A stretch of DNA of 64,000 nt from a candidate division TM6 bacterium GW2011_GWF2_43_87 (GTDB lineage Bacteria; Babelota; Babeliae; Babelales; Babelaceae): positions 339,499-403,498 of the forward strand of contig LCGZ01000001.1 of the NCBI GenBank assembly GCA_001000065.1, read 5' to 3'. Every line of letters begins with the position of its first letter. Position 1 is the stretch's first letter. This document shows positions 19,213 through 29,471 of the stretch, one piece after another. The notes below the pieces were generated by a model. That model did not search any database. It was given only the letters and a program-made list of their open reading frames with translations, and was not told where the DNA came from. A program made the translations under genes and the position numbers.

Positions 19213-20787
19213 ATGAAAACAAACAAAAATAAAACTAATAAAAAGCTTTTATACACACTTGCTGTTGTCCTTTTTGCAACTCCATCTCTTAGAGCTATGC
19301 AATTTGGAAACTGCCCAACCTCAAGCCCTGTTGAACTTTTCACACTGCTATGGGCACTCTATTCCTTGCAACAAAACAACCTTATTAACACGCAGCCTGT
19401 TTTAGAGCCACAGACAAATCCACCATCTCAGCAAACAAACATCTCGCTCACTTTCAACGGCCCCACAAACATTATTTTAAACCAGACACCACCTCCAACA
19501 ACAGTCCAACCCGAGTTTTCTAGATTCTCAACAACAAATACACCACAGGCATATAATACTCAAAGACCGTTGCTCAACCTTGATTACAGCGAATTTTGCA
19601 CCACACAACCAGATCAGCCGATTATATCAAACCAGATCATCGACACCTCTAAAAAACGGACCTTCTCGCAATTTTCCCCACCTAACATGCCAAAGAATCA
19701 ACAATACAAAATCAGAGGGCTAAATACTCAACAAAACGGACCATCTCAACCCATACGTTGCTTCATTCCAACGACTCCCCCATGCAATCAAAACGCAAAA
19801 AAAATCATCAACCTAACAACCCCCTCAAAAGAAAACAACTCTCCACAGCAAAGCACTTTCACACCCACTTCTTCTGAAGAAAAAGTATTTGAAAAAGCAT
19901 TGGAGGATTTCAAACACCAGACTCGCTCTACCTCTCGACACCTTGTCCTAAGGCCTTACTTCACTTCAAAAATAGAACGCCCAGAATACATAATACAATT
20001 GCTCTCTATCTGCTCAAAGCCCGCATTGGCAATAAAAATTTTAAATACTATAGAATACGACCTAGAGGATTCGCTATTCAATTACGCGGTTACCCATAGA
20101 TCCGTCAATTTTTTAGAAAAAATAATCGATTACATAATAAGTCGTATAAATAGGTGTAAAAAGCAGTCATGCACGAACAATATGTATGAATCTCTAAGTG
20201 ACCTTATAACCAAAGGGGCAGAGCTGGCAACTAAGAAAAACAGAACTGACATGGCCACACTTCTCAATCAAAAAGCCGACGAACTTAAAAAAAATTTCCC
20301 TCCCAAACCCTCTCACACGCCCATTTATTGCATTCACCCCTCTTTTATATCTTTAACAAATAAGCGCACGCCCATTCAAACTCCAAAAACTAAATATCTA
20401 ACCTCCCCAGAAGTTATAAAAAACTGGGTTTTAAGTAACTCAACAAAACCATTGGTCTTCTATGACCCATTAAACAAAAAACAGCCTTTAAACACAAACA
20501 AAACTATAGAAGCACTAATAAAGACTACCTTCCACCTCGGCTATCGGAATGCATTTGAATTTGCAACGGCAGAGGGATCCCTGGAAACTCTCACGTTACT
20601 GTTGAAAATTGCAACAGACCTCCTTGCAAACTCAGATCTTAAAGACAGATTATATTACTATTCAATGGTCATAACAGCGCTTAACAAAAGTAAATTCTTC
20701 GCACATGACTTTAAGAAACTGCAGGCATTATCCGACACAATTTTTCAACTTAAAACCGCTTCAGACAAGTTGCTAAAAGAAAAATAA
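19213..20787 (+). CDS. Secreted low-complexity protein, KRTFSQFS family
   Basis: The start at 19213 is preferred because it gives a good signal peptide (KKLLYTLAVVLFATPSLRA); an in-frame TTG lies 21 bases earlier. The 524-residue product has a Pro/Thr/Asn/Gln-rich region to about residue 220 holding the motif KKRTFSQFSP, then helical domains. The first helical part (IIQLLSICSKPALAIKILN) aligns by eye with the C-terminal domains of the genes at 26888 and 29472. It is the longest member of an undescribed secreted family. The function is unknown. Confidence 0.75.
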   Translation: MKTNKNKTNKKLLYTLAVVLFATPSLRAMQFGNCPTSSPVELFTLLWALYSLQQNNLINTQPVLEPQTNPPSQQTNISLTFNGPTNIILNQTPPPTTVQPEFSRFSTTNTPQAYNTQRPLLNLDYSEFCTTQPDQPIISNQIIDTSKKRTFSQFSPPNMPKNQQYKIRGLNTQQNGPSQPIRCFIPTTPPCNQNAKKIINLTTPSKENNSPQQSTFTPTSSEEKVFEKALEDFKHQTRSTSRHLVLRPYFTSKIERPEYIIQLLSICSKPALAIKILNTIEYDLEDSLFNYAVTHRSVNFLEKIIDYIISRINRCKKQSCTNNMYESLSDLITKGAELATKKNRTDMATLLNQKADELKKNFPPKPSHTPIYCIHPSFISLTNKRTPIQTPKTKYLTSPEVIKNWVLSNSTKPLVFYDPLNKKQPLNTNKTIEALIKTTFHLGYRNAFEFATAEGSLETLTLLLKIATDLLANSDLKDRLYYYSMVITALNKSKFFAHDFKKLQALSDTIFQLKTASDKLLKEK

Positions 20788-20790
20788 AGC

Positions 20791-21714
20791 TTACACAGGG
20801 CGCGCTTTGTGCTCACCACCATAAAAAACATAGAGGCCAAGAGCGACTAACCCGATGCTAACCCCATAATGCCACGTGATGACTCCTCCCATAAAAAGCC
20901 ATTCATACAAAACACCAAAGCTGGGAGACAAAAAGCCTGCTAGTGCTATAAACGTAAGAGAATAGGATTTGATAAGCCAGCCATACAAGTTGTAGAAGAA
21001 TATATTTGCAGAAACTATAAGTGCAAAAATCCAGACCAAGAACCAGGTCCAATCCGTAACCGGTGCGACAAAACCAACTATGCTCCCTTTAAGAACCCAC
21101 GACGCCATACTCAACGCCCCACCCACCAACATGGCCACCCCATTAATTACCAAAAGGCCGTACCCACGCGCCATAAGGTCTTTAACGATAAACCATGCAT
21201 AAGATGAACTTAACACCGCTCCCAAAAGCGCCAACTCAGGTAACAATACACTGGAAGACCCGCCCCACACTTCGCATACCTTTGTATCCGCTATTAAACA
21301 GACCGGGAAAATACTTAAGGTTCCAATAAGCATTCCTACAATCTGCGCAAAAGAAAGACGTTCTTTTAAAATCACATAGGATAAGAGCGCCGTAACAAAC
21401 GGAGATGTGGCATAGATTACATTGGCCTTTAATGCCGAAAGATACTGCAATGACCAAAAATCTAAGATAAAAGCAAAATAAATATGAAACAGAGAGACTT
21501 TTAAAAAAATCCCCCAGTCCTTTTTAGGCACAACTAACGCTCGTCTATCCACAAGAAACTGCCACAAAAGCAAGAGCGAGCCCGCAATGAGCATGCGAAA
21601 CCCGATGATAAAGAGAGGCTCACTATACCGCACCGCCTCCACACTAAAGATAAATGTCGAGGCCAATAAGGCATATAAAACAAAAACTAAAACCATGCTA
21701 CGTAACCCCTTCAC
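20791..21714 (-). CDS. EamA/DMT-family transporter
   Basis: This 307-residue integral membrane protein has about ten hydrophobic segments in two repeats of five, typical of the drug/metabolite transporter superfamily (EamA domains). Recognisable pieces are SEPLFIIGFRMLIAGSLLL, KANVIYATSPFVTALLSYV and FIALAGFLSPSFGVLYEWL. The substrate is unknown; members export amino acids or other metabolites or import host metabolites in intracellular bacteria. Its ATG overlaps the stop of the upstream ankyrin gene by four bases, so translation is coupled to an unrelated effector-like gene. Confidence 0.9.
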   Translation of the reverse strand: MKGLRSMVLVFVLYALLASTFIFSVEAVRYSEPLFIIGFRMLIAGSLLLLWQFLVDRRALVVPKKDWGIFLKVSLFHIYFAFILDFWSLQYLSALKANVIYATSPFVTALLSYVILKERLSFAQIVGMLIGTLSIFPVCLIADTKVCEVWGGSSSVLLPELALLGAVLSSSYAWFIVKDLMARGYGLLVINGVAMLVGGALSMASWVLKGSIVGFVAPVTDWTWFLVWIFALIVSANIFFYNLYGWLIKSYSLTFIALAGFLSPSFGVLYEWLFMGGVITWHYGVSIGLVALGLYVFYGGEHKARPV

Positions 21715-24260
21715 AAATCTAACTCTTCTCGATTCAAAAGATCAGCCATCAGCAAATGCTTCCCTTTCTTGGCCCAATCAAGAGGTGTCTCACCCTCTAT
21801 AGTCTTTGCATCCTTATGGGCGCCATATTTTAGCAGCAACTTCGTCAACTCATAATTCCCAGAGCCTGCAGCGTAATGTAGAGGAGTTGCATTCTGATAC
21901 TTACTATCCTTCACATTAACGTTTGCATGATGTTTTAAAAATAAGCACACAATCTCAAGAAAAGAGATACTCGCATAGCAATTATCAAGATATAAACCAT
22001 ACAAATGCCTTTGAAGAGTGGTTCTTCCATCGTATAGCGCATCAATATCTGCCCCTCTTTCAATCAGCCTTTTTATAGTGAACGAATTACCCGCATTACG
22101 TAACAGTTTGCCCGCCAATATAGGGTCTGACTTCAGGTCCACCGTGCGCCCCCCCGCAAGAAATTCTATAAGATCAAGATCTTTCCCTACCTCTACGGCA
22201 TAATCGAATGCAGTCTTATCTTCTGTATCTTTTTCGCTGTTTTCCGCCCCATATGCAATAAGCAGCTGTGCTTCAGCAAGGGTCTTCACATGATGAAGAG
22301 CTGTTTGTTTCTGATATTTATCCTTGACGTTGGGATCAACTCCCGCATCCAAAAATATCTTCAAAACTTCTGATCTATCGCTTGCGCGAGGCCAGTCATA
22401 AACTGCTAAAAAAACGCATGTTTGGTTATAACAGGTAACTTCATGAACATTAGCATGATGTTGCATGAGTAGTTTAATGGCTTCCACATTACCATTCTCT
22501 GCTGCCAGATGCAAAGGAGTTTTTTTGTTTTCGTCTTTGGCATTTACATCGGCACCATTTTTTAACAGCTCCTCAATAACCGCCATACCCCCCGAAGATT
22601 CAACTGTGAGATGCAATGGAGTTGAGCCGCCACATGCGTTACTAAGCCCCAGAGCTCCATGAACAAGCAGCTCTTTAACAATCTCAAGATACCCATTTTT
22701 TGCCGCTATATGAAGTGGAGTATAGCCTGTCCACTGCTGCCATATGCCGTTGGGATTTGCCCCCTCTTCCAATGCCTGCCGAACCTTGTATACATCACCC
22801 TCAAAAGCCCCATCAAAAAGCATCTCGTTTGCAGCAGCCACTCCTTTGAGAAACTTAAAGATAGAGACTTGGTTTAGCAACACCGCCCCTGCAACACAAC
22901 CAGTAGTATCAACGTCCGGACAAGAAAAAAGATACTGGACTAGGGGTAGATTCCCACAACGTATCGCCTCACGTATCGGAGTCATAGGAATATCCTGAAA
23001 AATAGGCTCGTCAGACAATTTTTGATACGGAGAAGGTAACGTGTAACCAATGGCGTTTAAATTAGCACCCTTTTGAAGCAGAAGCGTTACCATATTAAGG
23101 TCACCAGAGCGAATTGCTACGAATAATGGAGGAAGACCACCAAAACAAGGAGTATTAGCTATATCCGGCTGTGCCGAAGCAACATAGTCCACCACGCCCA
23201 AACGACCACTAGAAACCGCAAGAGACAGCGCCGTCTCATGCTTTAGATCCTCAAGTAATAGATCTGCAGGGTTCTGTTCAAAAAAATACTCCACTACGGT
23301 CGTGCAACCATTCTTTGCAGCATAGTGAAGCGGAGTCCTTCCCTTCTTATCTTTAAGGTCGTAGAGGCCCGCCTGCGCACCATTTTTAATAAGTAGTTTT
23401 ATGACATCCAACTTTCCACTCATACTCGCTACATGAACAGCCGTCTGGCCCTTTTTATTCTGGGTATTAATATATAGTTCATTCTGATCCAGAATATACG
23501 CAACCAGTTTAGTACGCCCAAAAAAAGATGCTACGTGTAATACCGATGCACCGTTTGCATCGCGTGTTTTTATGTCTGCGCCACGCTGAATCGCCTCCTT
23601 AAATATTTCAAGGTCACCAGCAGCCGCTGCTCGGAACAGGGCATTATTAAGCTCCACGGTTGTTTTTGTAATCACATTACGGAATAACTTCTCATCCGCA
23701 CCATTAACAATCGCCAACTTTGCTTTCTCAAGATTTTCTTCTTCAATAAGAGCACCTTCGCATACGCGGTTTAATGCCTTCTTTAAAAGCGCACTTACCT
23801 GCGAATTATTCTTAGCGAGGCCCAGTGGCATGAGCTCACCATACCCACTCAATAGCGATGGACTATGGTTTATCAGATACTCCACCACCTTGTAATGCCC
23901 TTCGGCAGAAGCAAGGTGAAGAGGAGTTCGATTCCACACATCAACAATATTAGTCTGCGCACCGCTTTCGACTAAAAATTTTACCTGTTTTAAATCCCCT
24001 TTATGCGCCGCTATATGGAGAAACGTCCATGCCGCTCCGTCCCACTGCACATTTAAATCTGCACCCCTTTTAAGAAAAGATTTAGCAAGATTAAATTTTC
24101 TATGTTGCATCGCCTTATAAAGTGCTTTGGTTGCACTCTGAACTGTCCTGACTAACACCGCTGTCTGTTCTAAGGTTGCTTTCATGGTGCCTACGTACAC
24201 CGAGCACATGAATAGCCCTATCACAAAAACCATTACATTAGGCCGCATGTTTTTTTTCAT
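21711..24260 (-). CDS. Large secreted ankyrin-repeat protein
   Basis: Starting at 24260 the protein has a signal peptide (NVMVFVIGLFMCSVYVG) and 849 residues, almost wholly ankyrin repeats, about 18 to 20 of them. Examples are TFLHIAAHKGDLKQVKFLV, TPLHLASAEGHYKVVEYLI, GQTAVHVASMSGKLDVIKL and the last one, ATPLHYAAGSGNYELTKLL. No other domain is visible. The longer frame from 24344 would place the signal inside the protein. It is probably an exported scaffold that binds one or more host proteins. It overlaps the EamA gene by four bases. Confidence 0.9.
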   Translation of the reverse strand: MKKNMRPNVMVFVIGLFMCSVYVGTMKATLEQTAVLVRTVQSATKALYKAMQHRKFNLAKSFLKRGADLNVQWDGAAWTFLHIAAHKGDLKQVKFLVESGAQTNIVDVWNRTPLHLASAEGHYKVVEYLINHSPSLLSGYGELMPLGLAKNNSQVSALLKKALNRVCEGALIEEENLEKAKLAIVNGADEKLFRNVITKTTVELNNALFRAAAAGDLEIFKEAIQRGADIKTRDANGASVLHVASFFGRTKLVAYILDQNELYINTQNKKGQTAVHVASMSGKLDVIKLLIKNGAQAGLYDLKDKKGRTPLHYAAKNGCTTVVEYFFEQNPADLLLEDLKHETALSLAVSSGRLGVVDYVASAQPDIANTPCFGGLPPLFVAIRSGDLNMVTLLLQKGANLNAIGYTLPSPYQKLSDEPIFQDIPMTPIREAIRCGNLPLVQYLFSCPDVDTTGCVAGAVLLNQVSIFKFLKGVAAANEMLFDGAFEGDVYKVRQALEEGANPNGIWQQWTGYTPLHIAAKNGYLEIVKELLVHGALGLSNACGGSTPLHLTVESSGGMAVIEELLKNGADVNAKDENKKTPLHLAAENGNVEAIKLLMQHHANVHEVTCYNQTCVFLAVYDWPRASDRSEVLKIFLDAGVDPNVKDKYQKQTALHHVKTLAEAQLLIAYGAENSEKDTEDKTAFDYAVEVGKDLDLIEFLAGGRTVDLKSDPILAGKLLRNAGNSFTIKRLIERGADIDALYDGRTTLQRHLYGLYLDNCYASISFLEIVCLFLKHHANVNVKDSKYQNATPLHYAAGSGNYELTKLLLKYGAHKDAKTIEGETPLDWAKKGKHLLMADLLNREELDL

Positions 24261-24528
24261 AGCAACTCTTACTCCCCAAAACATTTGTAACGTAACCTGC
24301 AAACCAGGCAACATTAGGATATACAAGACCTGAACGTTTTGCACAGCACAAAAGATATATCAGCAACGCGATACGTTTCTCACGTAAGGTAAAATTTTCA
24401 CCCTACAGTACCATTGGTCCTAACGGGCACAACTGACATTTCTTAAAATCTCTGCTACGATTCAAGATGATTTTCCAATCTTTTTAGCAAAAACCTCACA
24501 CCTTTTAAAACAGAGACTTTAGAACCTA

Positions 24529-26709
24529 GTGAACCAGAAAATGAATCAGGCCAATGAAATTATTTCGGGAACCGTAGAGCGCGTCATTTTTCAAAGCGCT
24601 GACGGCGGTTTTGCTGTCTTTGTACTGGTTACACCCTCATTTTCAACAACCGTTCGAGGCCACATTCCTTCGGTTCGCGAAGGGCAAGAAGTTGACGTTG
24701 AAGGAGCCTGGACCGTACACCAAAAATTTGGAAAACAATTTTTTGCAGAACGATGCCTACAGCGAATGCCCACATCCCTTTCTGGACTAAAAAAATATTT
24801 GGGTTCAGGCGTAATTAAGGGCATCGGGAAAGCCTACGGTGAAAAACTAGTAGATTACTTTGGTGACCGAATTCTAGAGATTATAGAAAATGAACCTCAC
24901 CGGCTTCATGAAGTAGGTGGTTTTGGCGAGCGTCGCGTTGCTATGATAGTAGAGTCATGGAAAACTCAACGAGCCACAGCACAGATCATGGTCTTCCTCC
25001 AAGAAAAAGGCGCATCACCCGCCTACGCTGCAAAAATATATAAACAGTACGGAGACTCTGCGCTAAATGTCCTATCAGACAACCCCTACCGCCTTGCAAA
25101 TGATGTATGGGGAATCGGATTTTCCATCGCAGACTCTATTGCACAAAACCTAGGCTTTACACGAACCGATGAGCGACGACTACACGCAGGAATCTCATTT
25201 GTATTTTCTGCGGCTGCAGCGCAAGGGCATCTCTACGTAGAAAAAAGCAAATTATGGGAAAAAGCATGCCCCATGCTTGAACTTTCAGAAGACGAGATCC
25301 CCCTACTTGAAAAAGCGTATGACATACTCCTTGCCCAAGGCCATGTCATCTCGCTTCACGATAAAGAGGTGGAATATCGCGGGCTCATGGCTCACTACAA
25401 AACAGAAAAGGCTGTTGCAGAAAACTGCACGAGGCTTCTCAGCACCCCATCACCTCACCGCCTCGATCTTGAAGCGATGTATAACACCTTACGAATACCA
25501 CGCCCTACAGAAATCGCTCTCAATGAAGATCAGCAAAAAGGCGTCATGACCGCACTTAGCCATAAAGTATCCATCATCACGGGAGGCCCGGGAACGGGTA
25601 AAACAACCCTGGTAAGAAAACTCCTCTCTCTTCTTGAAAAAGAAAACCTAAACGTTAAGCTCTGCGCCCCAACGGGACGTGCATCAAAACGTCTTATGGA
25701 AAGCACTGGCCACTTTGCACTTACCATCCATCGTTTGCTCGAATTCGATCCTGCAAATAAACGATTTAGTAAGGACGAATACAACACGCTCAAGGTAGAC
25801 GTATTAATTGTAGACGAGGTCTCTATGGTTGATATTTTTCTTGCACATTCTTTATTACAAGCACTACCATCCTCTGCACATTTAGTAATGATTGGAGATA
25901 GTGATCAGCTACCCTCAGTAGGACCAGGCAACGTCTTGCGAGACCTACTTGAAAGCAAAGCTATTCCATCAGTACGGTTAACCGAAATTTTCAGACAAGC
26001 GCAAAGCAGTCTTATCATAGTCAATGCACATCGCATTAACAAAGGCGAATTTCCTCTCTCGCCCTCAGCATCTCCCGAAACTACGCCCGACTTTATTTTC
26101 CTAAAAGAGACCGAAGCCCAGAATATTCCCACTCATCTAAAACGCCTATTTAGCGGAGAGATAAAAAGACGCGGATTCTCACCCCTTGACGTACACGTCC
26201 TAGCTCCCATGAACCGCGGAATTGCAGGAACACAGACCCTAAATCTCTTCTTACAATCATTAATATATCCGGCAGAACGGCCTTCGATTGCCTTTCGAGG
26301 AACCAATTTCCACCCCGGCGACAAGGTAATGCAAATTCGCAACAACTACGACAAAAACGTATTTAATGGCGACATAGGCTTTGTAAAAGAAGTTGATACA
26401 ACAGAACAGATGCTAATTGTTGAATACGGCGAACGTCCTGTTGAATATGAAATAAGTGAGCTAGACGAGCTAATACTAGCCTACGCAACAACCATTCATA
26501 AAAGCCAAGGATCAGAATACCCCGTTGTAATCATTCCACTCTTTATGCAACACTTTATATTATTGCAACGAAATCTTCTTTACACTGCGCTCACTCGAGC
26601 TCAAAAATTGTGCATCCTTATGGGTGAACCCCGCGCCATAGCAATGGCAATCAAAAAAGTGGATGCCACCAGTCGGATTACCTTTCTTCAATCCATGCTT
26701 TCTCTATAG
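24529..26709 (+). CDS. recD2: RecD2-type ATP-dependent DNA helicase
   Basis: This 726-residue superfamily 1B 5'-3' helicase is involved in DNA repair and recombination, cytoplasmic. The order is an N-terminal OB-like part (GTVERVIFQSADGGFAVF), helix-hairpin-helix region (YLGSGVIKGIGKAYGEKLV), Walker A GGPGTGKTT at about residue 352, Walker B VLIVDEVSMVD, motif III MIGDSDQLPSVGPGNVL, TEIFRQA, and the C-terminal ATTIHKSQGSEYPVVIIP plus LTRAQ. It starts at GTG 24529 or, equally possible, ATG 24541; neither has a strong ribosome site. No RecB or RecC gene is near, as expected for RecD2. Confidence 0.95.
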   Translation: MNQKMNQANEIISGTVERVIFQSADGGFAVFVLVTPSFSTTVRGHIPSVREGQEVDVEGAWTVHQKFGKQFFAERCLQRMPTSLSGLKKYLGSGVIKGIGKAYGEKLVDYFGDRILEIIENEPHRLHEVGGFGERRVAMIVESWKTQRATAQIMVFLQEKGASPAYAAKIYKQYGDSALNVLSDNPYRLANDVWGIGFSIADSIAQNLGFTRTDERRLHAGISFVFSAAAAQGHLYVEKSKLWEKACPMLELSEDEIPLLEKAYDILLAQGHVISLHDKEVEYRGLMAHYKTEKAVAENCTRLLSTPSPHRLDLEAMYNTLRIPRPTEIALNEDQQKGVMTALSHKVSIITGGPGTGKTTLVRKLLSLLEKENLNVKLCAPTGRASKRLMESTGHFALTIHRLLEFDPANKRFSKDEYNTLKVDVLIVDEVSMVDIFLAHSLLQALPSSAHLVMIGDSDQLPSVGPGNVLRDLLESKAIPSVRLTEIFRQAQSSLIIVNAHRINKGEFPLSPSASPETTPDFIFLKETEAQNIPTHLKRLFSGEIKRRGFSPLDVHVLAPMNRGIAGTQTLNLFLQSLIYPAERPSIAFRGTNFHPGDKVMQIRNNYDKNVFNGDIGFVKEVDTTEQMLIVEYGERPVEYEISELDELILAYATTIHKSQGSEYPVVIIPLFMQHFILLQRNLLYTALTRAQKLCILMGEPRAIAMAIKKVDATSRITFLQSMLSL

Positions 26710-26887
26710 AGCCTTTTCTCATTTCACGTGCAAAAAAGCAACGAGAGAAGGCAGACTACCTCTCGCTACATAAAGCACGCGAATAAAAAATTAAAAAACT
26801 TTTCAAATAAATAAAATTAGTATAAAATAGTTCACATAGAACCATAATGTAAAAACCAAGTTATATAATTTTGTAAGGATATAAAAC

Positions 26888-27838
26888 ATGTTCGCACGAC
26901 TAATCTATTCACTGGCCCTTTTAGCTACTGTTCCTTTAATTAAAGGCATGGAAAATAATCCCACTCACCATACCTATCAAAACCTCAATGAACAACGCAA
27001 TGAAATGATGCTCCGGCTAATCCATTATTATAACACCCAACCGCCCTGTACAAATTTACCTAAGCAAAGCAACATCCCTACAAAGCAAAAACCCCTTGTT
27101 GCAATACTCAACGAACACTATTTCCCGCCTATTCTTATGGATGTGCCTGGCGAAAAGCCCACGCAACAAACAACACAAGGGCTCTTTTTAAAACTCGACT
27201 ATAACGATATTTTTACAAATCCCATCGATATAAACCCTACGACAGAATTCCCTACGACAAAAATCCCTACTGAGACCCCCGCCAACAAAAGGACCTTTTC
27301 TCAGTTTTCTAGCAAAGCAGGCTCCAGCATAAAATTTAGAAAAATCACCTTCGAAGATGAAACGATCTGCTACCCAAATCCCCCCAAAAACATACAAAAA
27401 ATAACACAAATAAATAGCGGCCCTTCAAAACAAAGCAACCCGCCTGTTCAAAAAACCAAATTAACAACACCCACGACTTCCGCCATTCAAGATTGCATCA
27501 ACCAACCTGCAACAAACCCCAACAAATTAAATTTCCTCATACAACTCCTCAACACATCTGTGCCACAAGTAACAATCAACTATTTAATGAAGAGTAAAGA
27601 CAACACCCCCTCTCTATTCACCCAGATCATCACAAAAAACTCTGACCAATTTGTTGAAAACATTCTCAACGATCTATGCGATCGTATCAAAAAATTAAAA
27701 ATCCAAGCCAAGAATCTATGCCGCATTAAATTGCTCTCGATGGTCCAAAATGGCATACAAGATTCCATTAAAGCAAAAAATGACCCCATGACCCTAATGC
27801 TCAACAAAATAGCGCAAGAGCTCAAAAAACTCGAATAA
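26888..27838 (+). CDS. Secreted protein, KRTFSQFS family, copy A
   Basis: This 316-residue protein has a signal peptide (ARLIYSLALLATVPLIKG), a Pro/Thr/Asn/Gln-rich middle, the motif NKRTFSQFSSKAGSSIKF at about residue 135, and a helical C-terminal domain (LIQLLNTSVPQVTINYLM onwards). It shares a perfect 66-bp stretch (27283-27348) with 29681-29746 of the paralogue at 29472. AAGGAT and a TATAAT (26864-26869) precede the ATG at the same spacing as in that copy. The function is unknown; a host-directed role is inferred from export. Confidence 0.8.
   Translation: MFARLIYSLALLATVPLIKGMENNPTHHTYQNLNEQRNEMMLRLIHYYNTQPPCTNLPKQSNIPTKQKPLVAILNEHYFPPILMDVPGEKPTQQTTQGLFLKLDYNDIFTNPIDINPTTEFPTTKIPTETPANKRTFSQFSSKAGSSIKFRKITFEDETICYPNPPKNIQKITQINSGPSKQSNPPVQKTKLTTPTTSAIQDCINQPATNPNKLNFLIQLLNTSVPQVTINYLMKSKDNTPSLFTQIITKNSDQFVENILNDLCDRIKKLKIQAKNLCRIKLLSMVQNGIQDSIKAKNDPMTLMLNKIAQELKKLE
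27283..27348 (+). repeat. 66-bp perfect repeat inside the KRTFSQFS genes, copy 1
   Basis: These 66 bases are identical to 29681-29746 and encode the core motif NKRTFSQFSSKAGSSIKFRK. Flanking sequence is more diverged, so the motif is either under strong constraint or was recently converted between copies. Confidence 0.9.
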
Positions 27839-27871
27839 AAACCAATGATCTAAAGTGCAATCCAGGCTATT

Positions 27872-28141
27872 TTATTCTTTTATGATAACAGAATCGTTTT
27901 GCTGACTTCCCCCAAAGGTACGCACTCGCACAAGTGAATTTTGCACCGGATGTTTCATATAATGCTTTATCCAAGGAAGTTTTTCCTGCACAGTCTTTAG
28001 AGCTACAAGCTCTGGATAATCCAAAAAACCGGTTCTCGTTTTATAAAACAATTTTTTCACATCGAACGCATTCAGGGCAAACTCCATAGGTGCTAGCACC
28101 AGCACAACCACTCCAAATAAACAAATTGTTTTTATATTCAT
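27872..28141 (-). CDS. Small secreted protein of unknown function
   Basis: This 89-residue protein starts at 28141 (an upstream in-frame ATG at 28150 is also possible) after an AGAGGGA site. A signal peptide (TICLFGVVVLVLAPMEF) is followed by a short charged helical part ending SVIIKE. It converges on the KRTFSQFS gene. A remnant of the same C-terminus (MDSIVIKE) lies after the second KRTFSQFS copy, near 30466-30494, so the pair was duplicated together. No known domain. Confidence 0.65.
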   Translation of the reverse strand: MNIKTICLFGVVVLVLAPMEFALNAFDVKKLFYKTRTGFLDYPELVALKTVQEKLPWIKHYMKHPVQNSLVRVRTFGGSQQNDSVIIKE

Positions 28142-28293
28142 GTTAATCATTCCCTCTAAACGAGTAGAAAAATAAAATATTCACACCCCATTGTGCCACT
28201 AAACCACTCTAATGCAAAGATTCACAATTGTTTAGTTAAATTTTATTTTTTAACATGAATGCAAAATAGCTCCAGATCAACCTTCACACATGT

Positions 28294-28334
28294 TTCTTAC
28301 AAATTAAGAATGCGATTCTCAATCTGCAAAAACC
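28294..28334 (+). repeat. Duplicated upstream segment before alkD
   Basis: The stretch TTCTTACAAATTAAGAATGC and what follows to 28334 is about 80 percent identical, by eye, to 30564-30605, which stands in front of the DUF4143 ATPase gene. It marks the right end of a segmental duplication that also carries the KRTFSQFS gene. Confidence 0.7.
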
Positions 28335-28388
28335 ATAGTATGCTCTAATAAAAATTGCATCCTGCTGCAGTTAACAAGGACTAGAAAA

Positions 28389-29075
28389 ATGAAAAAAACA
28401 ACACACTACACAGCAGAGTCGATTCTGGAAATTCTTAAATCTGAACAGAACCCTGAAACGGTTACAGGACTCAAACGATTTGCAGCCGGCGGAGCTGTAA
28501 CACTTGGCATACCAATGCCACGACTGCGCGCCCTTGCAAAGGAAATTGGGAAAAATCATACCATAGCGCTGGATTTATGGAAAAGCGGCATACATGAAGC
28601 CCGTATTCTCGCAAGTATAGTTGAAGAACCTGCCCTGGTCCAAGAAGACCAAGTTGACGAATGGGTGAAAGACTTTGATTCATGGGATATTTGTGACCAA
28701 TGCTGTCTAAATCTCCTCAAAAAGCTTCCCTTCGCCGTCAAAAAAATTCATGTCTGGTCTCAACGCGAAGAAACCTTTGTAAAACGCACGGCATTCGCCC
28801 TAATAGCTTGTCTATGCCATGGCAACAAAAAAACAGATGACGCACTATTCATCTCATTCTTTCCACTCATTCAAGCAGCCTCAACGGACGATCGTAATTT
28901 TGTTAAAAAAGCGATCAATTGGGCATTGCGCCAGATAGGAAAACGCAATAGCACTCTCAACCAACTCGCTCAACAAGAGGCGATTGAATTAATAAATTCT
29001 GGGAATAAATGCGCAATCTGGATCGGCAAAGACGCACTTCGTGAGCTCCAAAAGAAAGCGATGTTTTTGCCTTAA
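28389..29075 (+). CDS. AlkD-like DNA alkylation repair protein
   Basis: This 228-residue protein of HEAT-like helical repeats matches the DNA alkylation repair (AlkD) family. Characteristic pieces are LKRFAAGGAVTLGIPMPRLRALAKEIG near the N-terminus and the DSWDICDQCC segment, where family members carry the active-site Trp-Asp pair; NFVKKAINWALRQIGKRN follows. AlkD enzymes remove bulky alkylated bases such as N3- and N7-alkylpurines. It is cytoplasmic, with AAGGA before the ATG. Confidence 0.93.
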   Translation: MKKTTHYTAESILEILKSEQNPETVTGLKRFAAGGAVTLGIPMPRLRALAKEIGKNHTIALDLWKSGIHEARILASIVEEPALVQEDQVDEWVKDFDSWDICDQCCLNLLKKLPFAVKKIHVWSQREETFVKRTAFALIACLCHGNKKTDDALFISFFPLIQAASTDDRNFVKKAINWALRQIGKRNSTLNQLAQQEAIELINSGNKCAIWIGKDALRELQKKAMFLP

Positions 29076-29471
29076 AACTGTCATCCCAACACATAAGCGC
29101 CTCTATAGATAACACCTTGCCACTACCCTTCTGCACTACAGCCCTACAGAACACTCAAGATATGCTCTCGTTAAGCTCAGCAACATGTTACGTGGATATT
29201 ACCCCTAAAAGTGACGGCTAGAACGACGCATTACCCACATCTTTTGAAAAACAACTTTGAGTGAAAAAATGCGCGATTATTCCTTTTTATCTAACGGAAA
29301 GAAAGACTAAAAAAGAACTTTTTACTTTGCAAAAAAGCGGAATTTATCGCCTTACATTGACATTATTTTATTACAAATCTTTACAAATGAAAAGATTTGT
29401 AATAAAATAATGTCAATAAGTTTCAATAAGAAAACCGATGTAATTCCTATAATTCTGTAAGGATGTATACT
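29076..29471. other. 396-base intergenic region with a long palindrome
   Basis: No gene is supported here. The region holds the 27-bp perfect inverted repeat at 29356-29417 and, close to the next gene, TATAAT at 29448-29453. The first 280 bases show no structure that could be recognised. Confidence 0.6.
29356..29417. repeat. Perfect 27-bp inverted repeat, 8-base loop
   Basis: Arms 29356-29382 and 29391-29417 are exact reverse complements; the loop is ACAAATGA. Each arm starts with ATTGACATTATTTTATTA on its own strand, so both ends present TTGACA outward. It stands about 55 bases before the KRTFSQFS gene at 29472 and 281 bases after alkD. It could be an operator, a terminator or a relic of a mobile element. 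Confidence 0.9.
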
